Both the position numbers and the translations under genes were made by a program. DNA of 64,000 bases from JAWPMT01 sp965229785. Its GTDB lineage: Bacteria > Bacteroidota > Bacteroidia > Cytophagales > Cyclobacteriaceae. Below the pieces are notes generated by a model, which worked only from the letters and a program-made list of their open reading frames with translations, had not been told where the DNA came from and made no database searches. Location of the stretch: positions 4,402,001 to 4,466,000 of the forward strand of contig CBDDJS010000001.1 of assembly GCA_965229785.1 (NCBI GenBank), read 5' to 3'. Positions 15,240-24,200 of the stretch are shown here, piece after piece (position 1 is the stretch's first letter; each line of letters opens with the position of its first letter).

Positions 15240-17651
15240 TCAAAATTGTATCCGGTATAATACGTCCGGGAAAAAACCTATCTGTTCCACACTATTGATC
15301 TCGTCAGTTACTTCATTATATCTTCTCACAAACTCATTCGTACGGTTCGTTACATTTTGCAGGTCCACAAAGAATTGATGTGAAATTTTCTTTTTGGCAC
15401 TGTTCAGTCGAACACCCAACTTAACATCCCATCGGAAATAGTTTTCATAGCGTTCACTGAAGGCGATGTTGTCCATCCGAACCTCACGCCCGGCATTGTT
15501 TCTGGTACCTTCCAAATCGATTGGTGTAAATGGATTGCCTCCTGCCGTGGTTACTTTCGTGTCGAATGTCCAGGCATGCCTTCCATTTGGGCCAAACTTC
15601 CATTCCTTCCCGGCAAGGAAGTTGACAATATAATTGTTGTTATATGCTGTACTTCTTTCAATGCCATCGCTCCCTTCGTAAGTGGACTCATAGATAGAAG
15701 TTGTGAAAAGCGCATAATAGCCTCGACTAAAGAATTTTTCGACAGTAAGTTCAATACCATAGTTCGTGCCGGTGCCTTCATTGACAAGTGACCCTCTTTC
15801 ATCAAAAATGAAATCGGAACCCTGATTCACGATGGAATAACTACTTGGTGTAGCCTCCACGGGAATATCAAATAAGCTTTGATAATATACCTCAGCTTTC
15901 ATTCTCCAGTCCGTTCCAAAGTTGCGGTCGTACCCCAATACGAAGTGATGACTTTGCATGAATCCTATATCACCGTTAGTTCTTTCAAAATTCTGAGGTG
16001 TTACTTCTTCCTCGAAGAACAAGATTGGGGAAGGCGCTGCCTGAGCATGTAAACCGTAGGCAAAGCTCAATCGCTGCACTTCATCCAATTGCCAGCTCAA
16101 ACCCAATCTGGGTTCAAAGGAGGTTTTTTCAGTAAAACTGTGGTATTGACTATGAAAGCCCAATGTTGCATTGAAATCATCTGTGAATTTGTACTCTCCC
16201 TGAATAAAGCCCTGCGTCAGTGAATACACATCCTGGATATCACGCTGTAACAAAAAACGATCGGGTACACCATCGTTATCTAAATCAGGAAGTTCACTTC
16301 GATTATCACGATCTTCGGTAAAGAAATTTACATCGTAGAATTCTACCAAAGCGCCTGTTCTAAAGCTAAATCGAGCATTGACCTTTTGATTGAACGTCGA
16401 ACTGAACGTATATCTGTTTTCACGATTACTGGCGTTGGTTGCTCGGAACTTTCTCTCTATGGCGCCTTCCGTATTTCGGATCAAATTATCCTGACGATAA
16501 TCATTGAAAGTGGTGGATAGTCCTAAAGTAGTCTTTAAGTAACCTGCTTTTCCAATCCTCAGGGTATTGCTCAATCCAAATAAGCCAAGGTCATTGTCAA
16601 CATAGGCATCCTGATCCGGATTAGCAAAGAGGTCATTTTCGTCCGTATCTTCTCCCTGGAATTCAATACTACTCAACCCTCCCAATCCAAATAATTCAAA
16701 TCTACCTGCCTTGGTCTCGCCAAGATTCACTTTGAACGAGAAGTCCTGATAGAAGGGAATAGCACTGGTGCCAGTGGCTGCGAGGCTGGCAATACCATAT
16801 CGATAAGAAGCCACGAAGGAACTGTTGCGCTCCCGATCAATGGGCCCTTCAGCCATAAATTCCAGCCCACTGAAAGCGCTCATTTGTCCGGTAAACTCAA
16901 ATTCATCTGTATTTCCATTTCTGAAGTTCACATCAAATACCGCGGCATTGGCGTTACCATATTCTGCCGGAAATGCACTGGTAAGAAAATCTGAAGTTCG
17001 CAGAAGATTGGTATTGAGCGCATTTACGGGACCCCCAGTCGTACCAAGCGTAGCAAAGTGATTGGTGGTGGCAACGGGAATGCCTTCTACTCTCCACAAT
17101 AAACCTACTGGTGAGTTTCCACGGACGACAATGTCATTTCTGGAATCGTTGGGGGCACTTACACCTGCAAAAGAGGTGGCTAACCTGGCTACATCATTTC
17201 GGCCACCGGAGAAACGGGTCACTTCTTCCAGGCTAAAGGTTCTCGCACTGACCTTGGCCAGTTCATTGATCGGAAGGTCTTTATCCGCATCTGCGGTAAT
17301 GACGATTTCCTCGAGGTTTTCAACGGACTCTTCTAATTTAATGTCAAGCACCACCTGCTTGCCGGCTGTCACCAAAACATTCGGAAGTGTGATACTTTTA
17401 TAGCCGATATATTGTACCGCAAAATTTTGTCGACCAACTGGTACATTTTTAATCTCAAAATTTCCGTCTAAGTCTGTGACGGCACCGATAACCGGATCCG
17501 ACCCTACGAGCATAACGGTTGCTCCAATGAGTGGATAGTCGCCCTGCAGGTCGTTGATCTGTCCTTTCACCACCTGGGTCTGAGCAAATAAAGTATGTGC
17601 GAGCAGAATGAGGGAAGTGGCTAGTACTGATTTCAAATCTATTGAGTTCAT
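15240..17651 (-). CDS. TonB-dependent outer-membrane receptor
   Basis: 803 residues. Signal peptide (ATSLILLAHTLFAQ), then an N-terminal carboxypeptidase-regulatory-like beta-sandwich (VVKGQINDLQGDYPLIGATVML ... TDLDGNFEIKNVPVGR, about 25-115), a plug domain (NDIVVRGNSPVGLLWRVEGIPV) and a large barrel. Such receptors bring siderophores, oligosaccharides or other ligands across the outer membrane using TonB energy. No SusD partner follows. The start is 264 bases from the divergent LytS-type kinase, whose regulator is a candidate controller (inference, see the 21-bp-spaced repeats between the two). Confidence 0.92.
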   Translation of the reverse strand: MNSIDLKSVLATSLILLAHTLFAQTQVVKGQINDLQGDYPLIGATVMLVGSDPVIGAVTDLDGNFEIKNVPVGRQNFAVQYIGYKSITLPNVLVTAGKQVVLDIKLEESVENLEEIVITADADKDLPINELAKVSARTFSLEEVTRFSGGRNDVARLATSFAGVSAPNDSRNDIVVRGNSPVGLLWRVEGIPVATTNHFATLGTTGGPVNALNTNLLRTSDFLTSAFPAEYGNANAAVFDVNFRNGNTDEFEFTGQMSAFSGLEFMAEGPIDRERNSSFVASYRYGIASLAATGTSAIPFYQDFSFKVNLGETKAGRFELFGLGGLSSIEFQGEDTDENDLFANPDQDAYVDNDLGLFGLSNTLRIGKAGYLKTTLGLSTTFNDYRQDNLIRNTEGAIERKFRATNASNRENRYTFSSTFNQKVNARFSFRTGALVEFYDVNFFTEDRDNRSELPDLDNDGVPDRFLLQRDIQDVYSLTQGFIQGEYKFTDDFNATLGFHSQYHSFTEKTSFEPRLGLSWQLDEVQRLSFAYGLHAQAAPSPILFFEEEVTPQNFERTNGDIGFMQSHHFVLGYDRNFGTDWRMKAEVYYQSLFDIPVEATPSSYSIVNQGSDFIFDERGSLVNEGTGTNYGIELTVEKFFSRGYYALFTTSIYESTYEGSDGIERSTAYNNNYIVNFLAGKEWKFGPNGRHAWTFDTKVTTAGGNPFTPIDLEGTRNNAGREVRMDNIAFSERYENYFRWDVKLGVRLNSAKKKISHQFFVDLQNVTNRTNEFVRRYNEVTDEINSVEQIGFFPDVLYRIQF

Positions 17652-17743
17652 AGTAATTGGTAGATTGTGAATTTCGATGGTGAAACTAACGGGCTGAATT
17701 CCCTATTAACAGGTGAATCGATTTGAACTCAGGAATGACTATC

Positions 17744-17847
17744 TTGAAACGTAGAAAAGGATATTTGAAACGAATTCTGGCTCCATTCAGCGATGTTTCG
17801 GTTTTGACTTGAGAATTTCCGGGTTTTATCCTGAATTTTCCGGGTTT
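17744..17847. promoter_or_regulatory. Two direct-repeat pairs with 21-bp spacing (candidate LytTR sites)
   Basis: TTGAAACG occurs at 17744-17751 and 17765-17772; TTTCCGGG occurs at 17816-17823 and 17837-17844. Each pair has a 21-bp start-to-start spacing, which is two helical turns and typical of LytTR dimer sites made of two direct half-sites. They lie between the minus-strand TonB receptor and the plus-strand kinase/LytTR pair. The minus-strand reading TACGTTTCAAG of the first site is near the general LytTR half-site form (matching 7 of 9). Confidence 0.4.
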
Positions 17848-17915
17848 CAGGGATGCACCAATATCCCACAGGGATGTAAGTACATAGTTTTAAGTATGAT
17901 TTTACAACGCAGACC

Positions 17916-18962
17916 ATGCCATTGAAATTGACAGAACCCATCATCAGGTGGATAGGCATACCCATCGTAGGTTTGATCGCACATCTGGCCATGCCACATC
18001 ACATGTCGGAAAATCCTCAGTGGGTGGTTTACCTCATTTCTGTCGCGTTCACCGCGCTTTATTGGAATGGCGCCTGTTTCATTATCTTCTATTTTAGGAG
18101 GAGATTTCCCGAAATCAATCTTACCAAGAAGCGTCTGATCCATAGTGCCATCTTTATCACGATCTGGATGACGATCGGGGGACTTCCTTTAAAGCTGTTG
18201 TTTGGCATCAGTAATTTCCAGGAATTACTACAACCGTCAGAACACACACAATTCATTCCTTTCAACTTTGTGGCTGCAATCATTATTACACTTGCTTACG
18301 AAGCAGCGTACTTCTTCGACAAATGGAAGGTGACTTTCCGGCAAAATGAAGAGTTAAAAAATCAGCAGATCAGAACACAATTCGAAGTGCTTCAAAACCA
18401 AATGAGTCCTCATTTCCTGTTCAACAGTCTGAATGCACTTACAACACTCATTGCCGAAAATCAGGATACGGCGATAGAATTCACTCAAAAATTATCTGAC
18501 GTATATCGATATATCCTCCAAACCAAGGACAAAGAATTAGTGAAACTGTCTGAGGAGATTGAATTTTCCAGGGCTTACCTATTTCTGTTACAAATGAGGT
18601 ATCCTGAAAATCTGGCGACGGAATTTTCTATTGACGAGCAATACATGGATCAGTATGTGGCTCCATTGACGATTCAAATGCTTATCGAAAATGCCATCAA
18701 GCACAATGTGATCTCCAAAACACATCCGCTAAAAATCGAGATATACGTTGAAAATGGCCTTTCTGTCGTGGTGAAAAATAATCTACAGATCAAAAAGACC
18801 ATCGAAAAATCGACTAAAACGGGACTGGCCAACATTAAAAAACGTTATCAGTTTTTGGGAGATCGAGAAATTGATATCATTACCACCGCACAGAATTATA
18901 TGGTGGCCATTCCTCTTATCAATGTGATGCGCGAGCAAGATTACAAATTAGCGACAGCTTGA
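17916..18962 (+). CDS. LytS-type sensor histidine kinase
   Basis: 348 residues. Four hydrophobic segments are visible at about 10-26, 36-60, 76-97 and 116-134, followed by a short coiled region, then the kinase core: the phosphoacceptor NQMSPHFLFNSLNAL with His166 and an N-box (TIQMLIENAIKHNV). This is the His_kinase (PF06580) type that pairs with LytTR regulators, and the regulator starts in the next base-overlapping frame. The ligand sensed by the membrane part is unknown. Confidence 0.92.
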   Translation: MPLKLTEPIIRWIGIPIVGLIAHLAMPHHMSENPQWVVYLISVAFTALYWNGACFIIFYFRRRFPEINLTKKRLIHSAIFITIWMTIGGLPLKLLFGISNFQELLQPSEHTQFIPFNFVAAIIITLAYEAAYFFDKWKVTFRQNEELKNQQIRTQFEVLQNQMSPHFLFNSLNALTTLIAENQDTAIEFTQKLSDVYRYILQTKDKELVKLSEEIEFSRAYLFLLQMRYPENLATEFSIDEQYMDQYVAPLTIQMLIENAIKHNVISKTHPLKIEIYVENGLSVVVKNNLQIKKTIEKSTKTGLANIKKRYQFLGDREIDIITTAQNYMVAIPLINVMREQDYKLATA

Positions 18963-19726
18963 TGAAAGTACTGATCATCGAAGATGAAGCTCCTGCTTTC
19001 CGGAGGTTGCAAAAAATACTGGAAGAGACAGATCCGAATATCGAGATTGTAGAAGTCATTGACAGTGTAGAAGAATCTGTCAAATGGTTTCGCCATCATG
19101 AAGCACCGCACCTCATTTTTATGGATATTCAGCTCAGCGACGGCATCAGTTTCGAGATCTTTGAACAGATCAAAGTCCCTGCTCCAGTCATCTTTACCAC
19201 GGCCTTCGATGAATACATGCTCAAAGCTTTCAAAGTGAATAGCATCGATTATTTATTGAAGCCCATTCGGCAAGAAGAATTGGCGCAAAGCCTTCAGAAA
19301 TATCAGGAAATGAGACAAAGCTTCAGTGGAGAGGCACAAGTCAATATTTCCGAACTTGTGAAAGAGATCCGATTGGATGACAAGAAATTCAAATCTCGCT
19401 TTTTAGCCAAGCAAGGCGATAAACTCATTTCTATAGAAACCGAAAGCATCGCTTATTTCCAGAGTCGGCACGGAGTAGTTCATCTGATCACACTGGAGAA
19501 TAAAAAATTTATCCTGGATCATACACTGGATGAAGTTTCCCAGGAAGTGGATCCTGAGAAGTTCTACCGTGCCAACCGACAATTCATTGTCCGTTTCAAA
19601 GCCATTGCTATGGTACACCGATATCACAAAGGGAAATTGCTGGTAGAAATGTCACCCAAAACAGATGAGGAGATCATTGTGAGCGCAGAGAAAGCCAGTT
19701 CTTTTAAGGGGTGGTTGGATCAATAG
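18962..19726 (+). CDS. LytTR-family response regulator
   Basis: Its ATG at 18962 overlaps the kinase stop (TGATG), so the two are translationally coupled. Residues 1-120 are a receiver domain with the acceptor Asp55 (IFMDIQLSDG), Lys in LLKPI and the acidic patch IIEDEAP. The C-terminal 130-254 is a LytTR DNA-binding domain (FLAKQGDKLISIETESIAYFQ, YRANRQFIVRF). Such proteins bind direct-repeat half-sites, and such repeats lie upstream of this pair. Confidence 0.93.
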   Translation: MKVLIIEDEAPAFRRLQKILEETDPNIEIVEVIDSVEESVKWFRHHEAPHLIFMDIQLSDGISFEIFEQIKVPAPVIFTTAFDEYMLKAFKVNSIDYLLKPIRQEELAQSLQKYQEMRQSFSGEAQVNISELVKEIRLDDKKFKSRFLAKQGDKLISIETESIAYFQSRHGVVHLITLENKKFILDHTLDEVSQEVDPEKFYRANRQFIVRFKAIAMVHRYHKGKLLVEMSPKTDEEIIVSAEKASSFKGWLDQ

Positions 19727-19775
19727 GCAATTTGGTTGATGAGTCAATCTTCAAATTGAATTACTACCCCCTGTT

Positions 19776-19826
19776 GGTTTCAGTTTGTAACTGAAACCGA
19801 TTAATAGCGACAAGTTTGCAACTTGT
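19776..19826. repeat. Hairpin pair on the 3' side of the second RAYT
   Basis: Perfect 9-bp stem GGTTTCAGT/ACTGAAACC (19776-19798, loop of five) and perfect 7-bp stem ACAAGTT/AACTTGT (19810-19826, loop TGC). The inner hairpin has the same AAGTTnnnAACTT core as the hairpin on the other side of the transposase. Confidence 0.8.
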
Positions 19827-19830
19827 TAAA

Positions 19831-20382
19831 TCAGTCAAGTAGCTCAACTTCCAGCAAACCACGTTCCCCCGAATAATTCACAGCACTACTAAATGGATAA
19901 TGTTCAGGCTCCCAGACATACTCCTCTTTCACAGGGTTCTGATGAATGTAATCAAGACGTTTATCTATCATTTGATTGGTAGATAATTGAATAGGTCTAT
20001 TATCCTGCTGCCAAAATTGAAAGTCCTTATTATTCGAATTATTCATTCCTGCTGATTTGAACAGCCATAAAAGCCAACTCCTTCTACTTTCTTCAGGGTT
20101 ATTCGAAATTTCATAGATCAGCTTTTTACTGGTGAATTTTTTCAAATCTCTGAGTATATCAGACAGGTTATAAGTCTCTTCAGCGGAAGCGATCAGATGA
20201 ACATGATTACTCATAATTACATATGCATACAAAATGAGTCCTTTATGAACTTGACAAAACTTTAAGCTATCGATGATAACATGTTTGTACGATGGTCTGG
20301 TTAAGGCATCAACCCACTGTACTGTAGAGAAGGTGATGAAATGGGGTGATTGATGAGCAGTTATTTTGTATTTAGTTGGCAT
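19831..20382 (-). CDS. REP-associated tyrosine transposase (second, distinct RAYT)
   Basis: Start at 20382 (MPTKYKITAHQSPHFITFST) gives 183 residues; a further ATG at 20391 overlaps the flanking hairpin. The HUH motif is IMSNHVHLIA, with the two His of the HxH, and a C-terminal DYIHQNPVKE segment carries the catalytic Tyr. It is clearly a different subfamily from the RAYT at 8290. Both sides carry matching hairpins, the arrangement called a REPtron or REP-associated element. The frame is intact. Confidence 0.9.
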   Translation of the reverse strand: MPTKYKITAHQSPHFITFSTVQWVDALTRPSYKHVIIDSLKFCQVHKGLILYAYVIMSNHVHLIASAEETYNLSDILRDLKKFTSKKLIYEISNNPEESRRSWLLWLFKSAGMNNSNNKDFQFWQQDNRPIQLSTNQMIDKRLDYIHQNPVKEEYVWEPEHYPFSSAVNYSGERGLLEVELLD

Positions 20383-20387
20383 AATCA

Positions 20388-20440
20388 CCAAGTTACAAAC
20401 TTGGTATTATTCAAGGGCTTAAGTCATGAAGACTTAAGCC
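20388..20440. repeat. Hairpin pair on the 5' side of the second RAYT
   Basis: Perfect 7-bp stem CCAAGTT/AACTTGG (20388-20404, loop ACA) followed by perfect 10-bp stem GGCTTAAGTC/GACTTAAGCC (20416-20440, loop ATGAA). The first matches the AAGTTnnnAACTT hairpin on the other side, giving the element inverted terminal hairpins. Confidence 0.8.
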
Positions 20441-20478
20441 AGATAAAAGAAAATGCACATTAAGCTTTTAAAAAATCA

Positions 20479-21198
20479 CTATTCACAAATGGTCGAGTAA
20501 TCGTAAATGAATTGCTCAAATTCGGACCACTGTGGTGTTTCTCCGTACTTTTCAATCACTGCCGGACATTCTGAAAACAACTCCGTCATGTCCCTTTTGT
20601 AGTCTTTCTTCTTGATCTTTCGAGCCAGGTCTTCGCCCTCTTTTTTGATATAATAAGATTTATCGAGTCCTCCAGCTACTGTTAATCCTCCAATGCCAAC
20701 GCTCGCCGTTTCTCCTGCAAATGGATCATTATAAACTTTGATCTTTTTACTGAAAGTTGGGTTCATCAATTGAAGCATGCAGTACTGAGTCTTACCCTTC
20801 TTGATCTGAACATTGGATGACTCCATGTACAAGTACCCATTATCTAAGTGTTCTGAGGATAGTTCGCCATCCTGTATCCTGGTAAGGTCATTTGCTGCCT
20901 CTAACGTCTGAGTCAATTTGGCAAATGCACTTGGTGGCACGTACATAAAATCGATATCTTCCGGGTTGATCTTGGTCTTAGCTTCACTCCCTGCTTCCAC
21001 GACCTTTAAGTCATCAATCAGACCTTTTTTGAAGAACAGCTTCTTGATGATCACCTCTTTCTCCTCACCATTTTTCAGGGTGATGTAGGTCGTTTTTTTC
21101 TTACTGACGCCATTAAAAGCTGGCGCAAACGTCTGAGCTATTGATGAAAAGCTAGTCCCGATCAATAGTATCAGGCAAAGAATTTTGGGTTTAAGCAT
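20479..21198 (-). CDS. Hypothetical secreted protein, likely partner of the TPR-CHAT protein
   Basis: 239 residues from the ATG at 21198, with a signal peptide (ILCLILLIGTSFSSIAQ). The mature protein has a beta-strand-rich N-terminal part (KTTYITLKNGEEKEVIIKKLFFKKG, as broken runs) and a Lys-rich C-terminal part. No family recognised. Downstream of the TPR-CHAT gene on the same strand, with a gap of 66 bases, so likely in one operon. Confidence 0.65.
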   Translation of the reverse strand: MLKPKILCLILLIGTSFSSIAQTFAPAFNGVSKKKTTYITLKNGEEKEVIIKKLFFKKGLIDDLKVVEAGSEAKTKINPEDIDFMYVPPSAFAKLTQTLEAANDLTRIQDGELSSEHLDNGYLYMESSNVQIKKGKTQYCMLQLMNPTFSKKIKVYNDPFAGETASVGIGGLTVAGGLDKSYYIKKEGEDLARKIKKKDYKRDMTELFSECPAVIEKYGETPQWSEFEQFIYDYSTICE

Positions 21199-21264
21199 GT
21201 CGGTCAATTTTGTTTTCGTTCGGTAGTAAAATAATTATACGATTGCCTGTGAAGTTACACCACA

Positions 21265-24200
21265 TCAATCCAATCCAATCATGATAAAAGGTCCCCAGTA
21301 CAACGGGTTGCCAAATTCATTTCTAATCTCTTTTTTCGCATCTATGAACGCCTGTCTTTTGTCTCCGCTTTCGATCCATTTTCGGTAAAACTTCACCATC
21401 AATTGCTGAGTGGCATCATCAGCCACTTTGAACAAACTCATAATGATCGTATTCGCTCCGGCAACCAAAAAGGCCCGCTGTAATCCATAAACTCCCTCAC
21501 CTGCCTCGATTTCACCTAGTCCGGTTTCACAGGCGGAAAGAACGACCAGGTCCGTTTGGTCCAGATTCAAATTCATGGCCTCATAGGCCGTCAAGATCCC
21601 ATTATCAATGTTGTAATTGAACTTCGTCTCGTTTAGGATATCTCCGGCACCAGAAAGCAGCAAACCGGTTTTCAACAATGGGTTGTCATAAGCCGCATTG
21701 GCTCTCAATTCATTGTCCAGTACACTGGCAGTTGCCGTTTCGCTCTGAAAGAAACCATGTGTTGCGATGTGGAAGATCCTTGGATTATTAATGGCCTTAA
21801 TAGCTGGCTCGCTGGCGTTTAACTCAGTATAATCGTTGATTTCCCATCCGCGATCGCCCAGGTATTCTTTCAGCTCCACAATCTCTTTCTTGGTCCCTGG
21901 CAATTCACTGATCACCTCGGCAGTGGCCCGGGTTAAGCCTGAATTGACCGTGGGCTTTCCTGGTTGCGTATCTACATAAAACTTAGGATTCCCAAAAAGC
22001 ATGGCCACTTGATTCTGAGGTTGCGTCACTGCGATATCGTCATCATCCGGCTGTTGCAAATAAAGGTCTTTGGTATTGCTCAACAAGACGATATTAGAGT
22101 TGTCTAAAACGTATCTGCCATCCGGAGTAGGAATGGCCTCTACATTAATTTGGTTGTAAACACCATCAGGAGATAAATACAACCTGGAAATTGTTCCTAA
22201 CTCATTCTGAATGGGTGCCCAGAACTGTTCATAGGAGAATTTGTCTTTCAATTTGAACTTGATACTGTTTCGGTAATATTTCAGGTATTTCTGCTCCAGA
22301 TCCGCTCCATTGGGTAATAAAATGGCTTTGGGGTTGGATCGTTTTTCACCCGTCACATAGAGCAAGGCATACATCACAGAGTCCGTGAACGTATGATCAA
22401 ATACCCGGAAGCGAACCATCTCCATGGCCACTTCCTGCTCTTTCAATGCGGATTTAACATTCTTCCAGGTGATCGGCTTACTTTCGAGTCCCTGGCCAAA
22501 AATTTCAGATTTTAAGCTTAGTTCTTTTTCCAGCAACTCCACCTCATTGTTCAGTGCCGACTGATTGATCCCATTTTCAGCTAGTTGTTGCGGGCCCATA
22601 GAAAGTGCTGCCGTCAACATTTCCTTTTTACTTACCCAAGTAGCGTAGGCCTGCTTCAATTCTTCATCTCCACTATTGTTAATGCGCTGCCTGATCTTGA
22701 TCGATGAATTCAATAACAAGGCTTTGGTAAGCAAGGCATTATTGAATAATTCACCGAGGTACTTGCTGTTACGATTTTTACTTACAACCAGTGTATTGTA
22801 AAACTCATAATCCGTCTTGATGGTATTCCAAAACTTGGTCTTTTCCCGTTCGGAAAGTGCCGGAAAATAATTCGCGATAAAATCTTTATAATTTTCCAAA
22901 ACAGACTCCATCTGCTGCTGCGACTTTCTCCAGTCTCCTTGCATGAAGTAGGTCTTGGACAATTTGGACTGCACCTTTACAAACTCAGGATGACTGTCAC
23001 TAAAGAATTTCTCAAATTGCTTTTTAGCATCCTCATAAAATCGCTCAGCTCGATTGTAGCGCTTCTGACGATAGTAGATATCGCCTTTTAGCATATTGAT
23101 CGTTGCCGCATTGATGTTGTTTCTACGTCCTATTTTTGAATTCCAGATGCGTCCGGCATCATCCAGATAGCTAAACGCAATATTGTATTGCTCCGCTGCG
23201 ATATTCACTATCGCCAGATTCTTGAGGATTTCCGCATAAGTAGGGTTAGACGCACCCAATCTTGCACCAATGATTCTTTCTGCCTGGGTAAATAAGTCCT
23301 GAACCTCATCAAGAGGAGCTCCCTGATAGTACTTCACCAACGCCAGCTCGGAAATGGATTTAGCCACATCCACATGCTCCGAACCAAATTGCATCTTTTG
23401 GATGGCAATAGCGTTCACCAGCAAAACCTCCGCTTTGTCATAATCTCCAATGGTGCTGTACACTTCCGCCAGTCGTATCATTGAAGGAACAACTTTCGTC
23501 GATTCATCTCCAAAAATGGCGCGAGATAAACTGTTGGCACGCCGACCCAAATTTTCAGCTGCGGTATAGTCTCCCTGTGTCAGCAACAGTTCTGATCGAA
23601 GTACCAAGGGCTCATTCAATTGGCGGCTATTGGCACCAAATTGCGACTCGCGTTCCTGCAGGGTATGCTCCAAAATCTCATCAGCTTCACTGAGTCTTCC
23701 GAGTTTGATGTAAAGTCCGGCAAGGTCCACATAGGAAGTCACTGCCGTTTCAACCGTCAACGCGCCATCTTCCTGAAGTTTATAAGATTTATCAAGGTTG
23801 TCTTCGGCCTCATCGTAGAGTCCCTTGATCGCAAATAGTTTGGCTTGGGTGATCAACGCGAGTGATTCCGCTGTTTTGGCTTCCCGGGTTTTCAAATCAT
23901 CAAAAATTTGCAGCGCTGTATTGATGTTCTCCTCCGCTTTTTCATAGACCCCTATTTTGATCTGAAGTCCAGCTATTTTCTTGAGTTCATTGCCATAAGC
24001 AATGTCTTTGTTATCGTATTTTTTCCGGGATGTCAATAAGGCCTCATCCAGAATTTCGCTGGCTTTTCGGTAGTCATCAGTCTCTTGATAGTAGGTCGCC
24101 AGGTGATTCAAAATATCCAGGTATGCCACGTGCCCTTCCATGATCTCCGGCCGTACGATTTGTTCAAAGCTTTCTTCATAAGCCGCTTTAGCTTCTTCGA

